Origin: Collinsella sp.
GTDB taxonomy: Bacteria; Actinomycetota; Coriobacteriia; Coriobacteriales; Coriobacteriaceae
Assembly: GCA_019414545.1 (NCBI GenBank)
Contig: DXLV01000002.1
Span: forward strand, 49,083 to 63,596
Length of the DNA: 14,514 bases
Reading direction: 5' to 3'
Under the pieces are notes generated by a model. The model made no database searches and had not been told where the DNA came from. It was given only the letters and a program-made list of their open reading frames with translations. Below, one piece after another: positions 1-6,060 of the stretch (within the stretch, counting starts at the first letter, position 1; the number at the start of each line of letters is the position of its first letter). The translations under genes were made by a program, and so were the position numbers.

Positions 1-392
1 AGGTTGGTGCGCGGGCGCAGGTGCTGCTGGGTGCGCAGGAACTCGACGGTTGCGCGCTTCTTTTGCAGCGGGTAATCCGGGGCGCTCGTGCCCTCGACCT
101 CGATGGAGGTGGCAGAAAGCTCGAAAGGCTGGGGCGCATCGGGGGTCAGTTTGACGGTGCCGGTGCAGATGAGGGCGGCCGAGACGTTTTGATGAGCGAT
201 CTCGTCGTAGTTGTCGAGTGCCTCGCGGTTCATGACGACCTGCAGGTCGCGGAAGCAGCTGCCGTCGTTGAGCGTAACAAAGCCAAAGTTCTTCATGTCG
301 CGGACGGACTTGACCCAGCCGGCGACGGTGACAGTCTGGCCGCCGAGCGACTCGGCATCGGCATAGAGCTGCGCGATTTTGGTGCGGTTCAC
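1..392 (-). CDS. asnS: Asparaginyl-tRNA synthetase, N-terminal part (cut by window edge)
   Basis: This is the first 130 codons of a class II aminoacyl-tRNA synthetase that charges tRNA-Asn in the cytoplasm; the rest lies beyond base 1. The visible part is the N-terminal OB-fold anticodon-binding domain, with VTVAGWVKSVRDMKNFGFV near residues 20-40 and FRDLQVVMN near 48-56. It ends in DYPLQKKRATVEFLRTQ followed by HLRPRTN, the linker and start of the catalytic core typical of AsnRS; AspRS and LysRS differ there. I chose the GTG at 390-392 because a GGGAGGA Shine-Dalgarno (396-402) lies directly upstream. An in-frame ATG at 402-404 would put that site inside the gene and has no ribosome site of its own. 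The catalytic motifs cannot be checked here. Identity is very likely; the start is less certain. Confidence 0.93.
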   Translation of the reverse strand, partial: MNRTKIAQLYADAESLGGQTVTVAGWVKSVRDMKNFGFVTLNDGSCFRDLQVVMNREALDNYDEIAHQNVSAALICTGTVKLTPDAPQPFELSATSIEVEGTSAPDYPLQKKRATVEFLRTQQHLRPRTN

Positions 393-438
393 GTATCCTC
401 CCATAACGGTTGAATGATAGTTATCCATACAGTTCGAT

Positions 439-447
439 ATTCTAGCA
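439..447 (-). promoter_or_regulatory. Candidate extended -10 promoter of asnS
   Basis: Read on the minus strand, TGCTAGAAT (447 down to 439) matches the extended -10 form TGnTATAAT with one mismatch. It sits about 47 bases upstream of the asnS GTG. No good -35 is visible at 17 bases spacing (ATAGCC), which is tolerated in extended -10 promoters. It lies downstream of the crr terminator, so asnS probably has its own transcript. This is inferred from motif and position only. Confidence 0.4.
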
Positions 448-492
448 GCTCGGCTCATTTGGGCTATACAGATAAGGCATTGGCGGGATGGT

Positions 493-535
493 TTTTCAAA
501 CGAAAAGCGCCCGCGGCCAAATGGTCGCGGGCGCC
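493..535 (-). terminator. Rho-independent terminator of the crr-like gene
   Basis: On the minus strand, a perfect 9-bp GC stem (GCGCCCGCG, 526-534 pairing with 507-515) closes a 10-base loop and is followed by TTTTCGTTTG. It begins about 40 bases after the crr stop codon and separates it from asnS, which is read in the same direction. Confidence 0.85.
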
Positions 536-573
536 TGACGAGGTGCCTTTTGGCTGTGTGGCGCGGGGCCTGG

Positions 574-1137
574 CTACTTGGTCTTGGCTACCAGCAGCGG
601 GTCGCCAAGCTTGACGAGCGGGTTGCCGCCAATAAGCGTTCCAGACTCGCCGACATGGTCGATGCTCTTGAGGCGGTCGAGCTCGGAGACGATGACGGTC
701 ACGATGTCCTCGTGGCCGGCGGCCTTAATGGCGTCGCGGTCGAAGCTGATGAGCGGCTGGCCGGCCTTGACCTCATCGCCCATCTCAACAAAGCGGGCAA
801 AACCCTTGCCGTTCATTTCCACGGTGCCCAGGCCGACATGGATGAACACGCGAAGACCGTCCTCGGTGATCATGCCGATGGAGTGGTTGGTGACGGTGGT
901 GGCGCCGATGCGGCCGTTGGCGGGCGCATAGATGGTGCCGGTAATGGGCTCGATGCCATAGCCCTGGCCAAGCATGCCCGAGGCGATCGTCTCGTCGGGA
1001 ACTTCGTCCAGGTTGACGAGCACGCCGTTGACGGGGGCATAGATGACGCCTTCGCGGGTGGCGAAGCTTGCTGCGGGCGGAACGGACGCCTCGCCGGTCG
1101 AGGTGAAGGTGGACTTAAGCGAATCGAGCAGACCCAT
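574..1137 (-). CDS. crr: PTS glucose-type EIIA phosphocarrier
   Basis: A 187-residue single-domain EIIA of the glucose family. It accepts phosphate from HPr and passes it to a membrane EIIB/EIIC sugar permease; in many bacteria it also acts as a regulatory signal. The beta-sandwich family pattern is clear: VIYAPVNGVLVNLDEVPD (31-48), GYGIEP (59-64), YAPANG (70-75). Both active-site histidines are present, His85 in TNHSIGM and the phosphorylated His100 in VFIHVGLGTVEMNG, with the usual 15-residue spacing. I chose the ATG at 1135-1137 because GGAGG (1143-1147) sits directly upstream. A longer in-frame reading to 1218 adds 27 residues without family character. No HPr, EI or EIIBC gene is nearby, so it must serve a permease encoded elsewhere. 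A LacI-type operator candidate lies upstream. Confidence 0.92.
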   Translation of the reverse strand: MGLLDSLKSTFTSTGEASVPPAASFATREGVIYAPVNGVLVNLDEVPDETIASGMLGQGYGIEPITGTIYAPANGRIGATTVTNHSIGMITEDGLRVFIHVGLGTVEMNGKGFARFVEMGDEVKAGQPLISFDRDAIKAAGHEDIVTVIVSELDRLKSIDHVGESGTLIGGNPLVKLGDPLLVAKTK

Positions 1138-1184
1138 AGTTGCCTCCAACTTAAATAGGCGCATATCGCGCGTTTGGTTTGCCG

Positions 1185-1194
1185 GAAACGTTTC
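1185..1194. promoter_or_regulatory. Perfect palindrome GAAACGTTTC, LacI-family operator candidate
   Basis: A 10-bp perfect palindrome with the central CG typical of LacI/CcpA-family operators; the wider match is GGAAACGTTTCA. It lies 48 bases upstream of the crr ATG, between crr (minus) and the esterase (plus). Minus-strand TTGACC (1213-1218), with TATGAA (1192-1197) 15 bases on, could be a promoter that the palindrome overlaps. Carbon-source control of crr would fit. No LacI-type regulator gene is in the window. Confidence 0.42.
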
Positions 1195-1380
1195 ATATGT
1201 GTTTCGCGGCTTGGTCAACGCCCCTATTCTACGCTGCTCAGCGATACCTCTGAGCTGGGATTATGTGATATATCAGTTGGAGGGAAACTTATTGCCGGAG
1301 AGTTTCTGCGTCCTGCACCCAACTGGGGTACGCTTAGATGCGAAAAAAGAGTGCGCATAATTTGCGCGAAGGGAGCACAT

Positions 1381-2283
1381 ATGATTGTCGAGAACCATGC
1401 GCTGTGGGGCGAGGAGCCGACCGAGGATTATCCGGCGACCTTTACGTATCTGGGTGCCGAGCCGCTGCCCGATAAACCGAATGGCCGCCGCCCTGCCGTG
1501 ATTATCTGCGGCGGAGGTGCGTTTACGCACATCGCTCCGCACGAGCAGGACCCGGTGGCGTTTGCGTTTTTGGATCACGGTTACCAGGCCTTTGTGCTCA
1601 ACTATGTCACGAGTTCTACGGGTGACGTGAGCTTTCCGCACCCCCAGGCAGATCTTGCCAAGATGGTTGCCACGGTGCGCGCCAACGCCGACGAGTGGCA
1701 TGTCGATCCCAGGCGCGTGTGCGTCGTGGGATTCTCGGCGGGCGGCATGATCTGCGCTTCGCTGGCAACGCGATGGAAGACCGGCCCCTTCGCGGCACTT
1801 GCCGGGGCGCGCGCGAACGACATTCGTCCCGATGCCGTGGTGCTGGGCTATCCGCTGCTCGACCTTGCCTATGTGCGCGACTTGCAGACGCGCGATCCGC
1901 GCATTGATTTGCGCGTGCCCAAGACGGGCGGCAAGACGGGGCGCGATTTGCTCAACGACTACCTGTCGATGGTGACGGGCGGCGAGGCAACCGACGAGCA
2001 CTTGGCCGACATCTGCCCCACCACGCATGTTTCGCGCCAGATGCCGCCGACCTTTGTGTGGGGCGTGTCCGACGACAAGACGGCGCCGATCGCGCAGGTC
2101 TATCCGTTTGCGCAGCGCATGGCCGAGGAGGGCGTCGCATGCGAGATGCACGTCTTTGACCAGGGCGGCCACGGCCTTTCGCTCGGCAACGCCAACACCG
2201 CGGTCGACAACGAGGACAAGCAGGTGGCAGTCCGTCCCTGGATCCGCCTAGCCTTCCGCTTCCTGGAGCGCCACGGCTTCTAG
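1381..2283 (+). CDS. Alpha/beta-hydrolase, BD-FAE/acetyl-esterase type
   Basis: A 300-residue soluble serine hydrolase that probably cleaves acetyl or other short acyl esters, for example on plant or host glycans or small metabolites. The oxyanion-hole segment is IICGGGAF (41-48), where related enzymes often have HGGG. The nucleophile elbow is GFSAGG with Ser119; the acid is Asp231 or Asp232 in GVSDDKTAP; the base is His264 in GGHGLS. A conserved 'DAVVLGYPLLD' strand (151-161) also fits esterases of this group. There is no signal peptide, so it should act in the cytosol. The ATG at 1381 has AAGGGAG upstream; the open frame continues to 1174 but that stretch has no family character. A weak promoter-like pair, TTAGAT (1334-1339) and CATAAT (1356-1361), lies close to the start. 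A perfect hairpin covers the stop codon. Substrate unknown. Confidence 0.85.
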   Translation: MIVENHALWGEEPTEDYPATFTYLGAEPLPDKPNGRRPAVIICGGGAFTHIAPHEQDPVAFAFLDHGYQAFVLNYVTSSTGDVSFPHPQADLAKMVATVRANADEWHVDPRRVCVVGFSAGGMICASLATRWKTGPFAALAGARANDIRPDAVVLGYPLLDLAYVRDLQTRDPRIDLRVPKTGGKTGRDLLNDYLSMVTGGEATDEHLADICPTTHVSRQMPPTFVWGVSDDKTAPIAQVYPFAQRMAEEGVACEMHVFDQGGHGLSLGNANTAVDNEDKQVAVRPWIRLAFRFLERHGF

Positions 2284-2310
2284 TTACGCGGTTTTACCAA
2301 ACCGCGTAAC
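2283..2310. other. Perfect 12-bp hairpin over the esterase stop codon
   Basis: GTTACGCGGTTT (2283-2294) pairs perfectly with 2299-2310 around the loop TACC. Its first base is the last base of the stop codon TAG. No T-tract follows on either strand, so it is not a standard intrinsic terminator; it may protect the mRNA 3' end or belong to the structured element that follows. Confidence 0.6.
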
Positions 2311-2326
2311 AGCTCGACGCTGCAAA

Positions 2327-2424
2327 CCCGCCAGAGCGGCAATCTGCCTTTCAACTGCGGCGGCATGACCAGAAAGTCAATGCCGCCTCGCTTCGCGTCA
2401 CCTTGCTCGCTCTGGCGGGCTTTT
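2327..2424 (+). terminator. Branched stem-loop terminator downstream of the esterase
   Basis: A 12-bp stem (2327-2338 with 2408-2419) encloses an inner 8-bp hairpin, GGCGGCAT (2359-2366) with ATGCCGCC (2380-2387). The outer stem is followed by CTTTTGCTG. It may end the esterase transcript and, more weakly (GGGTTTGC on the other strand), the gntR transcript coming from the opposite side. The long interior is unusual for a plain terminator. Its tail GCGGGCTTTTGCTGT recurs exactly at 5954-5968. Confidence 0.55.
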
Positions 2425-2478
2425 GCTGTCGGCGTCAAAATATCGGTGTTGTCTTGGCTGCCAAAAGAATGACCCCTC

Positions 2479-2491
2479 GGGGACGGAGGAA
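2479..2491. repeat. 13-mer GGGGACGGAGGAA, copy 1
   Basis: This 13-mer occurs again at 6048-6060. Both copies are in intergenic DNA, and both lie 60-95 bases downstream of the shared tail GCGGGCTTTTGCTGT. The rest of 2425-2555 shows a small CCCC-TC-GGGG hairpin and a near-palindrome TTGGCTGCCAA (2454-2464), but no gene. Confidence 0.55.
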
Positions 2492-2555
2492 AACGGATCA
2501 GTTTGGGCGGTGCTGGCGCCAAGGTTTAAGACCGACGTTGTCCCTTGTTGCTTTC

Positions 2556-3206
2556 CTACCAGACAGTGAACTGGGCGTTTTCCGTGTTCCAATGGACATC
2601 GCGAACGTAGTCGCGCACGCCCGTCGCATCTCGTGCTTCGAACAACTCAAGAATATGAGCATGCTCGTTGTTGGCTTTATTGAGCAGCTTACACGCCGTC
2701 TCCTGGTCAACAGTCTCGTAATCGCGCTTGATAAAGCAACGCTCGAGCTGCGAGATCATATCGCGCAGACGGTCGTTGCCACAGCGGTTGAAGTACGTAA
2801 GGTGAAAGTCTCGCTGAATGTCGTCATACTTACGGATGAGACCGCCTTGGATCGCGAGGTCCATGGAGCCGACGAGAAATTTCAGCTGCGTAATATCGTC
2901 GTCAGTTAGATTCGGACAGGCGAGATATGCGGCCTGCCCGTCGAGCGGCCCCATAATCTCAAAGACTTCAACGGCGTTTTGCTGATCGAACCCACGGACG
3001 CGGAATCCGCGGCGGGGGAGATTGTCCAGGTAGCCATCGCTTGCCAGCTGGATGAGCGCCTCGCGGACCGGCGTGCGCGACACGCCCATGGCATCGCAGA
3101 TCGCTTGCTCGCTCAGCCGGTCGCCGGCGGACAACTCGCCGGCGTCAATACGGCTCGAAATATAGTCGTATACGTGGTCCTTCAGGGGCCTTCTGAGCGT
3201 TTCCAT
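2556..3206 (-). CDS. GntR-family regulator, FadR/FCD subfamily
   Basis: A 216-residue transcription factor with a winged helix-turn-helix at about residues 8-72 (LSEQAICDAMGVSRTPVREAL then GYLDNLPRRGFRV) and an FCD ligand-binding domain at about 78-208. FCD proteins sense small acids or amino-acid-like ligands and usually control an adjacent transport/catabolism operon. The three histidines of the usual FCD metal site seem present: His135 in RDFH, His182 in EHAHIL and His205. The residue where an Asp is common (D-x-x-F-H) reads Gln131. The ATG at 3206 has AAGGAA 9 bases upstream. It is transcribed away from the DDAH-like gene across a shared 254-base region holding a palindrome, so it most likely controls that gene and probably itself. 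Family is near certain; ligand and target are inferred. Confidence 0.93.
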   Translation of the reverse strand: METLRRPLKDHVYDYISSRIDAGELSAGDRLSEQAICDAMGVSRTPVREALIQLASDGYLDNLPRRGFRVRGFDQQNAVEVFEIMGPLDGQAAYLACPNLTDDDITQLKFLVGSMDLAIQGGLIRKYDDIQRDFHLTYFNRCGNDRLRDMISQLERCFIKRDYETVDQETACKLLNKANNEHAHILELFEARDATGVRDYVRDVHWNTENAQFTVW

Positions 3207-3271
3207 GAGCTTGTGTTCCTTAACGGTATATTTCTAAAATTAAATACGTTTCGCTTGAATAGCTCAGTCGA

Positions 3272-3277
3272 ATTATA
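3272..3277 (-). promoter_or_regulatory. Candidate -10 box (TATAAT) of the gntR gene
   Basis: A perfect minus-strand TATAAT lies 66 bases upstream of the gntR ATG in locally AT-rich DNA. No convincing -35 is seen at 16-18 bases (around TAGCAC), so this is a moderate call. Confidence 0.4.
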
Positions 3278-3352
3278 GAACGACCAGCTAAATCGTGCTA
3301 CTTTGCGCCGATAAGCAGGAATACGCTTACCGAGGATTATCTACCGTTCGGG

Positions 3353-3370
3353 ATTGTATACAATATACAA
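3353..3370. promoter_or_regulatory. Palindromic operator candidate for the GntR regulator
   Basis: ATTGTATACAAT (3353-3364) is a perfect 12-bp palindrome with the GT...AC core seen in operators of FadR-subfamily GntR proteins. The half-site ATACAA repeats directly at 3358-3363 and 3365-3370, giving a second overlapping partial site. It also overlaps a possible plus-strand -10 (TACAAT, 3359-3364) with TTATCT (3337-3342) 16 bases upstream, so binding here would block transcription of the DDAH-like gene. Site and overlap are seen; the binding protein is inferred. Confidence 0.5.
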
Positions 3371-3410
3371 AACAGCAAAGACACCCTAAGATAAAGCCAT
3401 CGGAAGGAAG

Positions 3411-3430
3411 GCGGACGCAAGGAAGTCCGC
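3411..3430 (+). other. Small hairpin in the leader of the DDAH-like gene
   Basis: GCGGAC (3411-3416) pairs with GTCCGC (3425-3430) around an 8-base loop, about 18 bases before the AAGGAGG ribosome site (3448-3454). It is a modest structure in the untranslated leader and its role is unknown. Confidence 0.3.
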
Positions 3431-3460
3431 TCAGTACTATGAGATCCAAGGAGGATCATC

Positions 3461-4237
3461 ATGACCAAGTTCAGCCACGTCATCATCCGTCGTCCCGGCA
3501 AGTCCCTGAGCAATGGCATCACGAGCGCTCCCGAGCTTGGCCAGCCCATCTACGAGCGCGCTATCGAGGAGCATTACGATTACGAGCACGCACTCGAGCA
3601 GTGCGGCGTTGACGTGTCGGTGCTGCCGGCACTCGAGCAGTTTCCCGACAGCTGCTTCGTCGAAGATCCGGCCGTTATCACTCGCTGCGGCGCCATCATT
3701 ACCAACCCCGGCGCCGATAGCCGCAACGGCGAGAAGGACGAGATTGAGCCGGCCGTCCGTCGCTTCTTTGACGACGAGCATGTCAAGCACATCGTTTCTC
3801 CGGGCACGCTTGACGGCGGCGACGTCATGATGGTCGGTGACCATTTCTACGTCGGTCGCTCCGCTCGTACCAACGAAGAGGGCATTCGCCAGTTCTGCGA
3901 GATTCTCGAGGGCTGGGGCCTCGAGGGTTCTGAGGTTCCGCTGGAGGAGGTCCTGCACCTCAAGACGGGCGTCAACTACATCGAGGACAACAACATGCTC
4001 GTCTCTGGTGAGTTCATCGATAAGCCCGACTTTGCCCAGTACAACAAGATCGTCGTGCCCGAGGACGAGGCGTACGGCGCAAACTGCATCTGGGTCAACG
4101 GTACGGTCATCGTTGCCGAGGGCTATCCGACTGTGCTCAAGGCCGTGCAGGATCTGGGCTACAAGACACTCGTCGTTGACACCTCCGAGTATCGCAAGGT
4201 CGACGGCGGCCTTTCTTGCCTGTCGCTGCGCTTCTAA
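3461..4237 (+). CDS. Dimethylarginine dimethylaminohydrolase (DDAH)-like amidinotransferase-fold hydrolase
   Basis: A 258-residue enzyme of the pentein (guanidino-group-modifying) superfamily. DDAH converts N-omega-methylated arginines into citrulline plus methylamine or dimethylamine. Visible family features are FVEDPAVI (66-73), LDGGDV (117-122), the catalytic-type His166 in HLKTGVNYIED, and nucleophile Cys253 in GGLSCLSLRF at the very C-terminus. The length fits DDAH (about 250-280), whereas arginine deiminase is about 400 residues. The ATG at 3461 has a perfect AAGGAGG six bases upstream, so high expression is likely. It faces a GntR regulator and is followed 109 bases later by a basic amino acid antiporter; no carbamoyltransferase or carbamate kinase is present. 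Fold and active site are near certain. The actual substrate (methylarginine, arginine or another guanidino compound) is not settled by sequence. Confidence 0.88.
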   Translation: MTKFSHVIIRRPGKSLSNGITSAPELGQPIYERAIEEHYDYEHALEQCGVDVSVLPALEQFPDSCFVEDPAVITRCGAIITNPGADSRNGEKDEIEPAVRRFFDDEHVKHIVSPGTLDGGDVMMVGDHFYVGRSARTNEEGIRQFCEILEGWGLEGSEVPLEEVLHLKTGVNYIEDNNMLVSGEFIDKPDFAQYNKIVVPEDEAYGANCIWVNGTVIVAEGYPTVLKAVQDLGYKTLVVDTSEYRKVDGGLSCLSLRF

Positions 4238-4272
4238 CGCGATAGCTGTAACAGTCTGATGATCGCTTGACC

Positions 4273-4318
4273 GATGGCCCGGCACCCGATTCGGGACGTC
4301 CGGGCCATCTTTCGTTCG
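4273..4318 (+). terminator. Terminator/attenuator between the DDAH-like gene and the antiporter
   Basis: GATGGCCCGG (4273-4282) pairs perfectly with 4300-4309, with an inner CCCG/CGGG stem (4285-4288 with 4292-4295), and is followed by TTTCGTTCG. It lies 36 bases after the enzyme stop and 28 bases before the antiporter start. It would let only part of the transcripts continue, giving more enzyme than transporter. I see no separate strong promoter for the antiporter. Confidence 0.75.
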
Positions 4319-4346
4319 ATCACATGATGAAGGGGGTGCACATACA

Positions 4347-5810
4347 ATGGCCTCTAAAGCTCAAAATGAAGAGATTATCGACCCTAATGGCCTCGATCTC
4401 TTTCGTCTGACCATGATGGTTATTACCGCCAGTATTTGTGGCGGCATCTTTTCGCTTGCCGGCGATATGGCAGCAGGCGGGGCAAATACCGGTGCGGTTA
4501 TCGTCTCGTGGGGAATTTGCTTTATTGGCGTCTTTGCGCTGATGATGGTGTTCAACGGTCTGTCTCAGGCCCGTCCCGACCTGACCGGCGGCATCTATGC
4601 ATACGCTGCGGCCGGTTTTGGCGATTACATTGGATTCAACTCCGCTTGGGGCTACTGGATCAGCGCATGTCTTTCCAACGTGAGCTTTGCGCTCTTGCTG
4701 TTTAGCGCGCTGGGCTATTTCTTCCCCGCGTTTGGCGCGGGTAACAACCTGCTTTCTATCGTCTGCGCCAGCGTGTTTTTGTGGTTCCTTACCGCCCTTG
4801 TGCTTCGTGGCGTTAAGGAGGCTGCGGGCATTAACACAATCGTCACGTTGGCGAAGCTGGTGCCGTTGGGGCTCTTTGTGCTGAGTATCGTGCTCCTGGG
4901 TAAGTTCAACGTCGATATCTTTATGGACAACTTCTGGGGAGAGCCGGCTGGTCCTGGCTTTGGCGAGCAGGTTGTCTCGACCATGATTGCCCTTGTCTGG
5001 GTCTTCACGGGCATCGAGGGCGCTGTCGTTATCTCGGGCCGTGCTAAGTACGTGCGTGACGTCGGCCGCTCGACGGCGCTCGGATTTGCGGCTGTATTCA
5101 CGCTGTATCTGATCATCTCGATGCTGTCGCTCGGCATTATGCCGCGCGAGGAGATGGCACAGCTTGCAACGCCCTCCATGGCGGGGATTCTCGAGTGCGC
5201 AATCGGTCCGGTTGGTGCTGCCATCGTAAACCTTGGCGTTATCCTTTCGTTGGTCGGCGCGCTGCTGGGCTATGTCATCATTGCGTCCGAGACGCCGTTC
5301 GAGGCGGCGCGCCAGGGATCCTTCCCTCTGGCGTTTGCCAAGACGAACAAGCACGACGCCCCGGTGGTAACGGTTCTCGTGAGCTCCGGCATTACGCAGC
5401 TCTTCTTGATCGTGTCGTATGTGGCGGCGAGCACCTACCAGTTCTTCTATAGCTGCGCAGTCAACACGATTCTGGTTCCGTATGTCTGCTCGGCTGCCTA
5501 TTACATGGTGATTGGTTGGAAGAAGGAGCATCTGGACGGACCGCATGCGCCAAGCGTCGGCAAGGCGCGATTCTTCGGCACGCTCGGCTTCATTTACACA
5601 TTGTTCCTTGTGTGGTCGACGGGCCTCCAGGGCGTCATGATCACGACGATCCTTTTTGCTCCGGCCATTCCCGTTTATATGCTGGGCGAGCGAGGTCGCG
5701 GTAAGCCGGTACTTCCGCACCTGCACGACAAGCTGATCGCAGCGGTGGTCATTGTCGTGGCGGTCATCTCGCTGTATCTGCACTTTGCCGGCATTGCGCC
5801 GATAGTCTAA
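4347..5810 (+). CDS. APC-family basic amino acid antiporter (ArcD/arginine-ornithine type)
   Basis: A 487-residue inner-membrane transporter of the basic amino acid/polyamine antiporter group in the APC superfamily, with about 12-13 hydrophobic segments. TM1 holds the substrate-binding glycine stretch SICGGIFSLAGDMAAG (about 31-46), and DLTGGIYAYAAAGFGDYIGF (about 77-96) is characteristic of this group. A cytoplasmic loop with a GRAKYVRDVGRSTALG segment follows mid-protein. The ATG at 4347 has GAAGGGGGTG upstream. Family members exchange arginine for ornithine or similar pairs without net energy cost. Next to a DDAH-like enzyme, exchange of arginine or methylarginine for citrulline or ornithine is the natural reading, but specificity cannot be read from sequence. 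It shares control with the enzyme through readthrough of the intervening hairpin. Confidence 0.88.
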   Translation: MASKAQNEEIIDPNGLDLFRLTMMVITASICGGIFSLAGDMAAGGANTGAVIVSWGICFIGVFALMMVFNGLSQARPDLTGGIYAYAAAGFGDYIGFNSAWGYWISACLSNVSFALLLFSALGYFFPAFGAGNNLLSIVCASVFLWFLTALVLRGVKEAAGINTIVTLAKLVPLGLFVLSIVLLGKFNVDIFMDNFWGEPAGPGFGEQVVSTMIALVWVFTGIEGAVVISGRAKYVRDVGRSTALGFAAVFTLYLIISMLSLGIMPREEMAQLATPSMAGILECAIGPVGAAIVNLGVILSLVGALLGYVIIASETPFEAARQGSFPLAFAKTNKHDAPVVTVLVSSGITQLFLIVSYVAASTYQFFYSCAVNTILVPYVCSAAYYMVIGWKKEHLDGPHAPSVGKARFFGTLGFIYTLFLVWSTGLQGVMITTILFAPAIPVYMLGERGRGKPVLPHLHDKLIAAVVIVVAVISLYLHFAGIAPIV

Positions 5811-5923
5811 GACTGCGGCAAGCTTCATCGCTTGGTAAGCCGACGGAGGCGTCGCGTGCCGGTGCCGTTCGGTAATCCATAACTGACGTGGGCCTCTGTA
5901 ACGTGCCTTTGTGAGCGCCCACC

Positions 5924-5965
5924 AAGCCCGCGCAGGTGACATTTGTTGCCAGCGCGGGCTTTTGC
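5924..5965 (+). terminator. Terminator downstream of the antiporter
   Basis: A perfect 10-bp stem AAGCCCGCGC (5924-5933) with 5952-5961, an 18-base loop, and the tail TTTTGCTG. It lies about 115 bases after the antiporter stop. The tail GCGGGCTTTTGCTGT is identical to that of the structure at 2327-2424. Confidence 0.7.
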
Positions 5966-5966
5966 T

Positions 5967-6031
5967 GTTGCGGCGAAATAGTTCCTGTTTTTGCTGGTTA
6001 AAGCATCAAACAGGAACTATTCCACCGCAAC
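5967..6031. repeat. Interspersed palindrome, copy A
   Basis: 24-base arms (5967-5990 and 6008-6031) pair with only two mismatches, around a 17-base loop that itself contains TGCT/AGCA. The outer arms read GTTGCGG.G.AATAG and its complement. The same termini occur at 10409-10473, while the inner arms and loop differ. It overlaps the end of the antiporter terminator tail. It could be a mobile palindromic repeat or a strong transcript-end hairpin. Confidence 0.75.
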
Positions 6032-6047
6032 TTGTTTTGATTCGCTG

Positions 6048-6060
6048 GGGGACGGAGGAA
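6048..6060. repeat. 13-mer GGGGACGGAGGAA, copy 2
   Basis: An exact copy of 2479-2491, located 17 bases after palindrome copy A. It could be mistaken for a ribosome binding site (GGAGG), but no suitable start codon and gene follow. Confidence 0.55.

Noticed and set aside
2283..2424. CRISPR repeat or phage attachment site in the structured intergenic DNA
   Set aside because: There is no regular repeat-spacer spacing, and no integrase or direct-repeat pair flanking any gene block in the window.
2403..2909. A 168-codon plus-strand frame opposite the end of gntR
   Set aside because: Its second half is a shadow of the GntR gene and its first half is repeat-like intergenic DNA.
3461..4237. Arginine deiminase (arcA) as the identity of this gene
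   Set aside because: The protein is 258 residues against about 400 for arginine deiminase, ends with the DDAH-like GGLSCLSLRF, and the rest of the deiminase operon is absent. Activity on arginine itself is still not excluded.
4320..5942. A 540-codon open frame on the minus strand across the antiporter gene
   Set aside because: It is antisense to a clear 12-TM transporter; its product is rich in Arg, His and Asp without domains, the usual shadow of G+C-rich codons. It also has no fitting ribosome site.
6048..6060. GGACGGAGG as a ribosome binding site for a missed small gene
   Set aside because: No ATG, GTG or TTG at proper distance opens a sensible frame, and the same word recurs in another intergenic region, so it is better read as a repeat.
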